Shown piece after piece: positions 37,068 through 49,400 of a stretch of DNA of 64,000 nucleotides. The number at the start of each line of letters is the position of its first letter. The stretch's first letter is position 1. Both the position numbers and the translations under genes were made by a program. Source of the DNA: Acarospora socialis (Eukaryota; Ascomycota; Lecanoromycetes; Acarosporales; Acarosporaceae); assembly GCA_025617375.2 (NCBI GenBank), contig JAMYGW020000014.1:124001-188000 (forward strand), given 5' to 3'. Under the pieces are notes generated by a model. That model had not been told where the DNA came from. It saw only the letters and a program-made list of their open reading frames with translations, and did not search any database.

Positions 37068-37367
37068 CTAGAGAGGTTTTTGCCGCTCTACCAACTCCCA
37101 GATCAACTGCCTGATCGGGATTTTGTACTTTGAAATTCATAGAGGTTATGAATTTCGTTAATGCACTCTTGTGCACTTTGGGCATCGCGTTGCTCTTAAA
37201 AACTAGTTACTTCATAAAGCTAACTACATGTGTAGCCACTAAACCTAGGAAGGCAGTTGAGTCGGTCTACCAACAACTCACCCCGCCTAGTGACTGCCCG
37301 ATATAACTATCATTAGCCTGATCAGGTAGTTGATCTGGGAGTTGGTAGAGCGGCAAAACCTCTCTAG
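37068..37367. repeat. 300-bp foldback with tRNA-like arms
   Basis: The left arm (37068-37118, starting ctagagaggtttttgccgct) and right arm (37317-37367, ending gcggcaaaacctctctag) are inverted copies of each other, differing at about four positions over 50 bp. The right arm read forward contains agttggtagagcgg, which resembles the D-arm/A-box of a tRNA gene. Inside is a second small hairpin (gaaattcat / atgaatttc, about 37130-37156) and a partial third copy of the arm near 37265-37290. This could be a MITE or foldback element or a tRNA-derived SINE pair. No clear target-site duplication flanks it. Confidence 0.6.
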
Positions 37368-37369
37368 TG

Positions 37370-37770
37370 GAGATACCAAGAGTACCTTCCCCAAAATTGT
37401 GAGCGGCGACGATCTCATCGCATCGTTGACGGGCCCGTGAGAAGCGCCGCCGCAGTTGGGCCGTTGTTTCAGATGCACAGACGCATGTCTAGTCCCACCG
37501 CTGGGGTGGCTTCTTTGTACCGGTTCTTGTGAGATGTTGCAATAGGTAGGGACGACAAATAATTCTTTCATCGAGAGAGGCGCTCGATTGCGTCTACGCC
37601 CTTCTGGCAAGCATCTGGATCACCAAGACTGCTATGGCCGAGCTTGAATATCTTGACCCTGACCCTCCATCCAGGCGCTGCCACTTACATGCCTGAGATC
37701 TGGATAGGACTGCTTCCAGGGTCAGCAAGCTGGTATCTAATCGGCGCCTGATAGCGAAACTATACCTCCT
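37370..37770. other. No supported gene
   Basis: A spacer between the foldback and the 3' end of the recombinase-like pseudogene. Nothing was recognised. Confidence 0.5.
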
Positions 37771-37773
37771 AAT

Positions 37774-40700
37774 TTAGCCAACGCTTGCCATCCGACCGAC
37801 ACGCCGATAGATCGTTTTCGAGTCCGGCCGAGCGTGGCAATCGAGGATCTTGTGTGAGCGATCCCAGAACTCCGGACAAGAACGGGATTGGCGCTGCCGG
37901 AAAGCTGGTCTCGTTGCCTTGTAGCGGTGCTTTGTCCGGCTGCTGCGTCCATGCTTGAATATTGGACTGGTTCGTCCATGCTTGGTGACCAAACTGGTCC
38001 GTCTATGCTCCGAGATCGAGCTGGTCGAGACCTGCGGCTTGCTGCGCGTCCAAGGAGAGCCACGCGCCCTGCTGCTCGTCAGGGAGGGCCAGGCGCCTTG
38101 CTGCTCATCGAAGGAGGGCCAAGCGGCTTGCTGAAGCTCCTCATGGATCGGGCTGAGCTCTACTGAGGAATCTGCGGAGCTTGAGCTGATGGAGGTCGCA
38201 GAGCGCGAGAACGCTGGCACGCCTGTGTCTGGTGAGGAGGTCGAGGCTCGCGAGAGCGCGGGGAAACTCGATACAGGTGGGTCGGATATCGGTAACAGCG
38301 GAGGCTTGTCCTTGACTTCGCTCGTGAGGTCAGGCTCCTCGTGGGCCAGGCAAAAGTTCATGATCTCATCCTCGACGTCGGGCATGACGTCCAACTTCTC
38401 ATCGGCCAGGCGAAAGTCAATAGTCTCGTCCACGAAATGGTACGCCATCTTTGCGTCTGGTGTTGCGCCACGCTTGGCCCGAGATCGTTTTGTCGATTGC
38501 GGGGATTCGCCCGCAGCTTCCTTCTGCTGAACACGACGCTTGGTACTTTTAGGCGGCTCCCAGCAGTGTAGGTCCTGTAGATGGAAGAGCAGCTTTTCGG
38601 GACTTTCAAAGGCGTCCGAACATCTAGGGTGAGGGCAGACGGGGGTTTTGCAGCCGCCCAGCTCTTGATGGTGCTCCTCGATATGGTCCCGCCATGTCTT
38701 TCGGTCGAGGAGCTGGCGCATCCGCGAAGTCGAGGGAAGGTCGCGGTCGATCAAGCACCAGAAACGAAGTCCAGGACCAGCCAGACACTTGGAGAAGATG
38801 GGCGGGTCGCACTGCAGCGGGAGCGCCTTGGGCCGGTCCAGATGGGACTGGCAGTGGGCCGCCCAAGCCTTCTCGCCCTGAATCCACCCGTCTCAAAGGA
38901 AACAGAACTCGGCAAAGCTACGGTTGGCCTTACCTCTGCCCGGGCCCCGGAGGCGCCGTTTGTGGCAGCTGTAGACGTGGCGCCACTTTTCGGCGGGTAT
39001 TTTTCCGTTTCGATGTTTCGTTAGCAAGCTGCAAAGGAAACGAAGCAAAGGATCATTCTCGGGAAGACCATACCCGTCTTGACGGCGCTCGCTGGGATGG
39101 CAGCAGCACTTCTCTGGCTCTAGGCCAGGCGGTATTTCACTTCGTTCTCAGAGCTGTAAAGGCGGATCAGATCGAGGAGGGCGGCACGGCCCACGTCGCT
39201 GCGGATCGAGGCGACCTTGAACAGCAGCGTAGCGAAACGGTCACGTATCGGTATCAGATGCCGATACGTGAGAATGGACCGCGAGGATGGCGGGTCACAT
39301 TGTCCTGCTTGGGCTCCTTGCTCGCCCGGAATGGATCTCTGCGTTGGACTTCTTGGTACTTTCGGAGCGCGGCGAGTCGGAGCTGTCTCTGGCGTGCAAG
39401 CAAATTGGCTCGTTCAACTGCTTCGTGATTGCTGAGCACTCCCCCGATGTGACGAGCTCATGCATGTTTTCGGCAGGCAAAGACTGCCGGAGACCTGAAT
39501 TGCAGCGGAGCGTGATATGAAGGAAAAGGTTGTTGACCAACGTCCGAGGCCTATCACCAAAGTACGCCCCTTGACCATCGACGCCAACATTATTGGGAGC
39601 ATAAGTTTGGTCATACGTGCCATCGCCCGCATGACCGTCATGCTTTTTGTGCTGGTAAGATGAGTGCGTGGCATCTGCGCGTGTTAGTTGCATCAAAACT
39701 TTATCGAAGGACACAAGTAACATCCCAACTCTTCTCAGACCTGATGCTCGAAAGCCGTGATTGGCCGGCGGTTGAGCATATCTGGAGCGGACGCCCAAAT
39801 CACGAAGGCGCGAGCAGTACGTGTTAGCCGACCAGATATGTCCATCCCGTCTTTGGTAGAGAGGTTGATCGAGAATGCGCGGATGCCAAGGAATTTGGAC
39901 CATATCCTTGTTCTCGGGCAACTCATAGTTCACAAGCTCGTCGAGAGTTTCAACTCCGACGAATGCGCTTTTGGCCCACAGAATCGCGACTCGGAACAGC
40001 ATCGCGTTGCAAAAGAGTGGGTGCAAGCCCGATCCCTCGTGCAACGAATGCTCGGGCCTTTTCCCAGGCGTGAAGGTCATGCCCTTTGCATCCTTGACGA
40101 CTGCCATGGCGAAGTCGGACACGCCCTTGCTCGTTGCAGAAGACAACAAACTTGACATCGCGATAGTACAGGCCTCGGTCCGAATGCAGACGGGCTGTCG
40201 ACTCGATGTATTGTCCATGCGGGCACAGCTGAAGACGTTGAGCAGGATCCAGTCCCACAGCTCCAAGCGTATTCCTGGAGTGCTGTGCTGGTGCCAGTCG
40301 TGCTCCCACAGCTGGGTCGTGAGATGCACAAAGTGGATCATGGTAACGTAGCGCCGTGCTCGCTATACGCTGGCCAGGTTCAGCTCTCGCTGCAACGGAC
40401 CTTTGATGAACTACCGTGTGGTCAGCGCAACGGTCTTGGAGCCAAAGGGAACACTGCGGTGTCTCCCATTAGACGTTGACAGCACCACCTCATCCTTTAT
40501 CTTTGGGCGCTTGTCCCACCTGATGCCGGCAGTGACGTTCTTCCAGAATTGGACAACGGATGTCAAGCAAGCGGTCGGATCGCCGTATCTGCCGTCGATG
40601 GCAAAAGCAACCGTCCTCATGAAGTCTTTGGGTGATTCGAAATTGTCGAAATCAGCGCCAGGGTTCGCGCGAGCCAACTTCAGATCGTAGTCAGTCCTGC

Positions 40701-41053
40701 GCATGGGCCCCCGCGACTTGATTCACCGGTGCATGATTCTCACGACGCGCTTGTCGTTCTTTTCGGTCCCCGGTTGGAGTTCGTTTCGCACCTCTTCCGG
40801 GTTGACGATGCTCGACTTATTGCAGCACCCTTGGCCGCACCACGATCGAGGAAGGCATCGTCCGGCGTTGCACGTGGCATAGCATATCGATCAAGCGTGA
40901 AGAGAGGTAGAAGAGGTCGAGAAGAAGGTCTTGCTTGCGTTCAGGGAGCAGATGAGCAGAACTCGCAACGTGCGAGAGAGGTCCATAAGGGGCATGCATG
41001 AACAGAGGAGCGACGGCATTATCAACAGGGCCCACTCGGTCATACTCGGTCAA
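37774..41053 (-). pseudogene. DUF3435-like tyrosine recombinase with C-terminal zinc-finger region, broken
   Basis: Minus-strand landmarks in order: KDFMRTVAFAIDGRYGDPTA (about 40580-40630), KGPLQREL (about 40390-40410), LELWDWILLNVFSCARM (about 40210-40265), LYYRDVKFVVFCNEQG (about 40110-40160), NAMLFRVAILWAKSAFVGVE (about 39940-40000), HGFRASGLRRV (about 39720-39755), DGTYDQTYAP (about 39590-39620, candidate catalytic Tyr), LRQSLPAENM (about 39465-39495), EPEKCCCHPSERRQDGYGLP (about 39065-39125), AWAAHCQSHLD, then C2H2-like CPHPRCSDAFESPEKLLFHL, and a Ser-rich tail to 37774. This is the build of the large fungal DUF3435/FluG-type YR proteins, related to Crypton recombinases and Starship captains. 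In-frame stops lie near 40408, 40363 and 38894, and frames change near 40200, 40130, 39400 and 39125, so it is not functional. The region above 40704 is only weakly coding. Confidence 0.68.
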
Positions 41054-41059
41054 AGCTCA

Positions 41060-44000
41060 GCTTCAAGCGGTGTTGGATCAGGATGGTGACGTGGACCAGA
41101 AATGAAGAAAAGATCTTTCGATGTTGACTTTGAAGGTATTTCCTGATGCAAGTTCGATTATTGGAGCGGAACGTGAAGTACTCCTAGGAGGAGCTCGTTG
41201 ATCTTTGGTGGGTTTTGCTCTGATCAGCCGTGTGAGTTGCCCTTGCATAAAAGCTACATGTACATCGCGGCTTTTGATTAGCGTACCGCATCCTCACAGG
41301 TGCCACCGCCAGTGCGAGCATTGCGCAACCAATTTTGCTGGTTGTATGTTCGAGGACTACACAATGATTTTGATCCCTACATACTCGATCGAGTCCGAAG
41401 ACTCCACCTCCATCCTGGAACTTCAATACAAACCACCCGGTGTATGAGATGGTTTGCCGTTACCGTTAGGATGTCTCCGCTGATGCCATTATATCTGTTG
41501 CCAGACTCAAGCACTGCTTCACTAATTCGCCAACCGTACTCGAGAGCCTCCGCACGTCTCTACGCTTTCGCATAGATTCCAGCGTCCTTGGGATTGTCTC
41601 TCTCTGGGCCGATCGATGGCATCTCAACAGGCGAAGCTTGCGGTTTCCGTGGCGGCTCATTACGCCTATCCGGCCAGGAGCATACCTACGGGGTGGCTAA
41701 GACAATGCACCGGAGGGGTGAGGGGATGTTGAAAACATTAAGGGCGTCTGTGAGGCGGAGTCAGCGGCTCTTGCAGTGAGTGTCGTGGATAGATCTGCCG
41801 AGTCGGTATAGCCTTTCTCGGGACACTGTGATGGGAATCGTCCTGGTAGGCTAGAGAACGGAACGGTCTCGGTGAGCCGTGTTCGATGCCGGTACCTTGC
41901 GCGAAAACATGATGCTGTTGTTGAAAGCGACAACGCGTCCTTGGAGGACGCTGGAGCCAGCTTACAGTACTGTACCCACCGAAGCTTAGTAACATTTGCG
42001 TCTCCTTTAGATAACTCGACACACATGGATGGGCGATGGTCCTACTGGACGGTAATTGTTTTTGATTGTGAGATGTCAATCGGTACCTACTTGTAATTAG
42101 AACGGTCATATTGTTGCATGGTCGAGCATAGCTACATAACGTGGCTATCTTGGCTGGAGATGGCGCTGGTGTTTTGGGGTTATTTGGTCCTTCGGCCCAA
42201 ATCATAGTTCGGCCTTCCATGGCCCATTGCCCATTGTTGATGCTTCTGTTTCACAGTCGTTGCAGGCATCAGAATGGTGACGAGTGTAATATGGATGTTG
42301 ACGGTTTCTGTCTGTACTTTGACCGGTGTACTTCTTCCTCATTCAAACTGTACTGAACGGCAAGGACACTCTGCCACAGGTGCGACTATGGATTGATGAT
42401 CATACCTTCTTCACCGGTACTTTGATTGAGGACGCTGTTTCCTGACCGAGGAGTCACACGTACTTGTTGATTGTCAAAAAGGAGGTCGTTTACTGTACCC
42501 GTCGAGATCCGCAATCCGCAACGAGCTCTTAGCCGGGGCCTTTCTCGATGCGTTATTGACTACAGTATTGGCTCACATATATACCACGGATGCTTGGAAG
42601 CCTCCCGCCCAATCGCTACTCCGGGCAATCTCCCGGCGTTGCGAGTCAGACGGACATCGACCAAGCTAACTTTATCGGAGTTACTATCAGAGTTCGACGA
42701 AATGTTTGTACTTCGGGCCTTGCTTGTTGTTCAATCATTCGGACGAACTTATGTTCTAGGATGGTAGAGGATCCTGATACCGTCAGAAGTACGAAATGCC
42801 GACAGATGACTCGAGTCGGACCACTTCAACTCTACCAGATCATAATCCTCGAGCAGTGCCCATTGCCCCGAGAAGAGAGCAGCGCAAACACAGCCTCAAA
42901 GACGAGATGAACGTTTTGCTTCTACTACCTCAGCCATACGTACGACCCGCTTCTGTATATCCTTCGTGCCTCCAACCAAGATCCGCTATCGCGTCTTTTG
43001 TGAGGGTATATGGTCTTGACAATGAGGAAGCATTCGTGGAGGAAGTTTGACGATATCGTGAATTGGAACCCTAGCGGTTGTGGGCATGGTGTTAGGTGAC
43101 TTTCACTACGAACCTGGTACTGTCTGCTTCTGCTCATACGCACTAAGACTCCTACAAATCTAGTTGATTGCCACTTCTCAATGGACACCCGATCGGCCAG
43201 TATTTCTCGAACCACGGTTTCCTAGTAGAAGCAATCTTCGTCCTCTCGCTCGTTCAGTACATGGGGATCCTGGCAAGAGTTCGGAGGCGGCCGAGTTTCA
43301 AATGCTGGATCAAGTTGGTTTCCAGAATATCTCAGTGTTGGACGGACCGACAATACACACCTATACATATGTGCATCTAGCGGGATGTTTGTCGTACATA
43401 GAACAGGTGTGTAGGCATACCTGGAACGCCGTCAGCCAGTCTACAACGTGGTGGCGCAGGCGGACGGACATCGAGGTACGAACTCCGCGACATCGAAGGA
43501 GTTTCCGAGCCGGGCAACGTGGCAGCCCGATCACCGTGAGGGGGCCACGATTCCCCGGTGTTGATCCAAGATCTGCTATCCTCCTATATCAAGAACGGGT
43601 AGACCTTATGGTACCAAAGCTTTCCGCACCGGGTCCACTAAACTCCTTGACCTCTTGCTCTACCTCATATTAGCATCGCACACGCATCATTCTCTTCCAT
43701 CGGCTGACTCCGTTGTCTCTACTGGTGCTTTCTCGTCGCGTTTGGCTTCCACGTGCCTAGCTCCGCCTCGAAGTTTTTGTATATAATGTTACGCCTCTAC
43801 TTGGGCAGGTGTCTTAGTAACTCTATAAAAAGGTTCCACCTCTTCGCTTTGATGCCTCGGATGACACTTAGGCATGCTCGGGTTTGACTCAAACTATACT
43901 TGAATGTTCATACTGATAATTCACTATTAGGCGCCTATATACTAGGTGTAGACCGACGATTCTTTCAATGAATGATTGGTTCTGGACGAAATCTTTGCTA

Positions 44001-44095
44001 GCAACTCTAACTAACGACGTCGAGCAGAGCTCCGAAGGAACTATCAAAACTTTTAGTATCCAGACAATAGCTCATCCAAGACGATGAGGCAAAAC
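41060..44095. other. No supported gene
   Basis: Many short frames on both strands; the longest is 43164-43673 (+), with no motif and a composition typical of chance frames. This is probably decayed DNA, and I cannot say of what. Confidence 0.45.
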
Positions 44096-44101
44096 AGGGC
44101 C

Positions 44102-46492
44102 TTACGATGCCTTCTTCTTTGCGCGCTTCTTCTCATGATAACGCCTGGCGTCGGTGTGCCCACCGAGGCGATTCTTACCTTTCAGATTGCCCCTTGGCAC
44201 GTTGTGTATGTCGATTCCGCTCTCAGACGCGGTGGGCGTTCTGCACTCTGGCTGAAGCATCCTCACGAATGTATTTGTCTTGCTGAAAAGCATCTCGACC
44301 AGCAACTCTTCCCGTCTCTGCAGTCGCTTGAAGAGTTGTTTCAGCACTTCCCTAATCAACTTATCCCACTCCGCGAAGGATTCGCCCCCACGGTCGAGAG
44401 CTTGGGAACCTTTCATCATGGAGCAAAAGAGCGCCAGAATATCTACACGGTAGAGCAGAAGAGCCTTGCCCTCCTTGAAAGCCACCAGATGGAAGAAACG
44501 ATGGGCCCTCTTCAGTTGTCCGGCGTCGAGATCATTGTAGTGACGGGTGAAGCTGACGAATGCGTCTACGGTGCTCTGGGTGATGAACCTCGCCAGGAAT
44601 TTGGAAGTCCTAATTTGGAGTTCACTGGCTGGCTTTCGAGGCTTATCGGTCAGATTATCCGCGTCCGCATCGATCCATCTGGAAGTACGCTTGCGAAGTG
44701 GTTCGATGGGAAGGGGGAGCAACGCGTGCCGTCCGGAGAGACGCTGCAGCATACGGACGAAGACATGTGAGAGCTCGGTACACGCGTCCAAGTAGTTGAA
44801 TTGTTTGCCGTGGTGGTTATGCACAAAGCCGAGCACTCGATCCCAGTTGGCCGCTTCGTAAACGACCAGCTCTAATAGCGGTTCTGCGATCATACGATCT
44901 TCCTCAAGCCGAGAAAGAGCCATCTCTTCGATTGCCAGGAGGACTTGCGAAAGACAACGCATACCTGTGACAAGGATGTGCCACTCCTTGGCATCAAAGC
45001 TTTCCTGCACAAATCGGTTGAGGGCCGTGCATACTTTTTGATTGACCAGAGAGATGGACATACTCCGGTCTGATCTAAACCATCGGTTGCCACAGTAAGC
45101 CAAGGAGGCTTCTAGAAGCCAGGATAGTACGAAGAAGGTGTGCCGTCGATTCTCCAGCGAATGAATCTCGGGCTGTTCTCTTTGTATGGCATTGAAGACA
45201 TGTAAGAATAGTGCTACGATAGTGGTCAGCGGTTCGCAAAAGTTGGGTTGTCTGACAGCAGCCTCACGGTCTAACGCTGCCTCCAACACGTCGATTACGA
45301 AGTCCCGCATATGCTTCTTCGCCGATGATGTTAAGGTAACGTATTTCCTAACACTCAACCCCTTTTCCTTGTTAGCTAATCGGTTTATTTTCAGCGGGAT
45401 GTGTAACGTTACCATAGGATCCGGGTTCAAGAGCTTTGGCGGGCGTGAGGTGATGTTCTTGCTCTCATCCAGCTTGGCAATGGCCCCGTCGTTAGTTAAC
45501 AGAGCGGTCTGGCCGAATATAGCACGAATACGGCCGTCAGCCCGCCTTAGACCGACGAGTGTGCCAAAGCGACTGTGTCGCGTTGGGAGTGACTGTTGAC
45601 TTCTGCGTTCCCGATCGAGTAATAAACCTAGATCACTATCCGATCTCTCCGCGAACAACGCAGTGGGATCCACAGCCTTCATAAGATGGGACAAAACTTC
45701 CATCAAGAGTATTGCCGGCCTTTCGAAGTCCTGCGGCATCGACGCTATCAAGAGAACAAAGTGGAGAACCTCGTTGCGACGTAAAGCGTCAATCGTAGCG
45801 GAGATGTCGACGTTCGCTGAGGTGTGATACACCGCATTTCTAACCAAGGTAACCACCCAGTAGATTGTGTTGTTCTCGTAGCGACTTCGGCTGCTCGTAG
45901 GTCTCGCGATCGCTGGCACAGCAATCGCGAGGATGGCCTTTAGGCGCTTGTGTGTCAAGATCTCGCGTTGGTGTGATATTCTTGCATTCTCCAACTGAGG
46001 TAGATTACGATGATGATTGACTGTCATCTCGTCGCCTTTGATGAGTACCGGGTTGGTCAAGGATACGAGGAGCTTCACTTCACGTTGGGTGTTAGGCATA
46101 TGTCGCTTTGTTCCTCCTTGGAGGAGTGTGATCGGGGACAACACGAACAGCTTTGTATGGAAGCTCGGGCTTGACTGTCCTCGTTCACCAACCCATCTCC
46201 TCCACAGGAAGCTAATATTGGGAGGAGATGGGCAGTCACAATGTTAGACTCGGCCAGGCACCGAGCAATGTCCAGTCGACCGCTGCTCTCATCCTTTGCT
46301 AAGAGGTATTCGATTTCCCTGAATGTTGCCAGCGCGTCATGTGCGAGAGCGTAAGTCTTTGCCTCGTTGCTGTTCAAGGATCCTAGCTTGGTCAAGCTTA
46401 GATAGGTGGCGGACAACACGCTCTGAGAGGCGGCTTACCTTGGAGACAAGCTGCAGTATTCTGCTTTGCAGCTCTCTCTGCGTCGGCACCAT
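44102..46492 (-). CDS. TOF1: Timeless/Tof1-like replication fork protection protein, C-terminally short
   Basis: Tof1 (Swi1/Timeless) with Csm3 stabilises stalled replication forks and supports the S-phase checkpoint in the nucleus. Exon 1 (46492-46439, MVPTQRELQSRILQLVSK) is joined to exon 2 by a 52-nt intron (46438-46387). Exon 2 reads LGSLNSNEAKTYALAHDALA and LDIARCLAESNIVTAHLLPI, hallmarks of the family N-terminus, followed by EMTVNHHRNLPQ, a DFERPAILLMEVLSHLMK helix and, near the end, EVLKQLFKRLQRREELLVEM. The product is about 760 aa, whereas fungal Tof1 is usually about 1100-1250, and the C-terminal part is replaced by a short basic tail (KKRAKKKAS). Between about 46150 and 46200 the frame must shift by one base. 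A 65-nt GT-AG intron (about 46253-46189) could restore the frame but would remove the conserved VTAHLLPIL part. It is either a degenerating paralogue or a gene with one sequence error. The start at 46492 fits the family better than the in-frame ATG at 46651. Confidence 0.72.
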
Positions 46493-46499
46493 CGGGATT

Positions 46500-49400
46500 G
46501 TTTTGGAAGCCCCGTGGATGTTTGAAAGAACGTCAGGCGTGGACCTCAAACGTGGGACTGATCCGACTCTAGCCTCAGACCCGTATTTTGCTGCCGCTGT
46601 TTTCGCGATACCCAAAGAGAGTGAGAGGATATAGCTGTTTATCACACCCATGATGTGACAATGTTTGTAGCAGGAGAAGAGTATTGTACATAGACTTGGT
46701 ATTCACTTAGCCGGCAAGCTAGAGCTAAGCTGTGTAGGTAGGGGTTGTCGAAAGGAACGGTTCCGTCCGGCATGAACTCCAAAGACAATACCCCCGAGCA
46801 CAGCTGTCCAGTTTATAAGTGTTTCAAGTAGCGAATGATATCTTTAATCGGGTGGCAGGTCACTGCCGCCGAACGCACAGCTTCGAACCCACTGTTTCGG
46901 GAATGTGTATCAAATCTCCTGGGCATTGACTTGTCAATATAATGAAATTCAGCCCAGATTGGCTTGAGTATTGCTCGTATAGACTGTGTATAGTTGCTTG
47001 GGGTAGATCCACCGGTGCTGATGTCGCAGCCCCCAACCCCGACTATCAAGCACTATTCTTTACCCTAGAAACGAGAAACATAACTTATATCGTATCCTCG
47101 CTGATGTGTTCCGTGAGCGGTCATGTACCGACCCTCCAATGATGAAAGCTTTCCATGCGGCACACATGTTCAGCAAATTTAAGAAGCAGTGATTATCACC
47201 TAATGCAACAGCAACGGTTCGAGGGAATGACCTCCTCCACATGAGAATTCAATCGCCGCTGACATCTTAAGCTGGTGTTCCGGGTAGACCATGCCAAACC
47301 ATACCACTCCCCGAACGGACAATTTCTTCGCTATTTGGCCTATTATCCTGTTGGACACTTCCGGTTTTAGTGTCCTTTGTGATGACCATCGACTTTACTA
47401 CGACTAAAGAGCCTCGTAGTAGAGCTTCTCCTCACTCCCAGATCCTGTGTTGGCAACACGAACTCGTCCAAAGCGGGGTCTCCTCGTTTTCCGAGCTCCA
47501 CCCCACCGGGTCAGTGACCCCCGTGACTAAGCGTAGCGTTCGGCGCCCTGCAGGCAGGTCGGGGTTCGCAGATATCTTCATCACAAGGCATGGACTTGTG
47601 CATATGAAATGCTACTAATCTTTCTCCGGCAAATCATCGCCACAACTATGACAGGCAGATATATTTCACCGGTATTCCAAAATTGCAAGCGCTTCTTTGG
47701 CATCTTTCGCCCGTGTGATTCATGCAATAGTTACCGCGCCGAAGTGGTAACCAGTGACTGTTCCTCGGCCGGTGAGAGACGCAGAACCGAACGACAAGAG
47801 GTTAGCCCGATGAGAAACCTTGCGACATCATGATATTCTGCAAGCCCTGCTCAGTCGTTGCTTCAGTTTGCCTCAACTGGCTGCGGCTGCCCTCTCAAGA
47901 ACGAGTACCTCCGGGCCTGCGGATGCCCGAAGGCGTGCCATCGACCGTTCGAATGGTTTCGTGAATTGCCCTACAACAACGGGACTGCCCTTGCCATAGG
48001 CGGATCGTGCAAGAACAAGGACGACCCATGCGATAGGGGAACGTCATCATCGGTCATGTTGCAGTTTCGATCAGCATGTATGTCCTATGTACCAAAAACA
48101 TTCTATCCGGCTTGGGTGCAACCCTAGGTAAACCAACAGTAAGCTCCATTCGTGCCTCTGGGGCCGAGTAGACCGAGGCGATTGCACCATACGAGTTCCG
48201 ACCATGATCGGAAAGGTAGTTTGAGTATGTAAGGCGCACGAAGATATACTTCTCTATCATATGGATTGGAAAAGATGACCGCATCGTGAATATATTGAAA
48301 GGGAGAAGAAAGTAGTAGATCATCTTGATATGTTCGTTCATGGCTGTGCTATAACGATGTCAAGAATGCTGAAGAGCGCCAGTAGAGCTGGAAAGCAAGT
48401 GTGGGTGAACAAAACCGAGCAGACAAGCGCCAGGAGAGCGGAATATATAGGGCCAGGAGCCACGCTGTTACCGAACAGATAAGAGATGTGAAACATGGTA
48501 AGGAGACTGTGGGGAGAGGGTTGGGATTCAGAGGGTTGGAAACATTCTTTTACAACATATTGCTGAGGGTACAAAAGGGAGGGTTGTAAAAAGCTCTTGG
48601 AATAGTGTCTTAGCCTTCGACATCTTTTCCCAGATCTAGTAGAGTCGTGCTCGAGTTTCTCCCCACGCAACTGCTAATCATACAACCGAAAGTGTATGAT
48701 GTAACTCTCTGCCGCCAGATCGGTACGCAAGCTGGGCAGAACAAGGATATCAATATTACAAGCCGAATTCTGATGAGGCCTGAGACGCCCTATATGTGCG
48801 AACAAGTTATGCTCTAGATCTGCTTTGGGCGATGCGAGGGCACAAGGGATATGGTGGGCTTTACCTTAGACATCCAACCACACCTACGCACCGAATCTGT
48901 ATGTGACCAAGCCCTTGCAAACATGACCACTTGGGGTTCACACAAAAAGCGAGCGGGCTGGTGACTACCTAGGTATTACGGCACCTCTTTTCTGGCTGCT
49001 TGTTGGTATGAATCTGTTGAGGCTCAGTGTTGGTGAATTGGCTCGATGCTTAGAGCTGATGGATAGAGGGAGTACGAGACTGGATCGGGGTTGTGTGGAG
49101 CGAGGTTGCGCGACACCTTCTTACCATCGTAGCCTGCTAGACATCTCATGAGATTGTTTGCCAGCATTATGGGTAGTCACGTGATTACCGCTTACGCAAT
49201 CGTACGGTTTTGCGGGGCCCGAGGCCAGTTGTCAGATGTCGTGGCACACGGTACATAAGTATCCATATAGACATAGGTCTGCAATGCATATCAAATTCTC
49301 CATGGAAATTATATATCTATACTCTATCACTTCCAGAGTACTTGAGTGATTAAAAAGCCGACGTTAAATGTATCAAAATGTTGATGTTATAAACTGTTCT

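Noticed and set aside
37774-41053. Calling the recombinase pseudogene a proven Starship captain with defined element borders
   Set aside because: Only the DUF3435-like build is visible; no target site, borders or cargo arrangement can be shown from this window.
43164-43673. 169-codon plus-strand frame
   Set aside because: No motif, no codon pattern different from chance, no neighbouring exons.
47858-48127. Cysteine-containing frame resembling a small secreted protein
   Set aside because: There is no in-frame signal peptide or clear start, and the cysteines may be chance.
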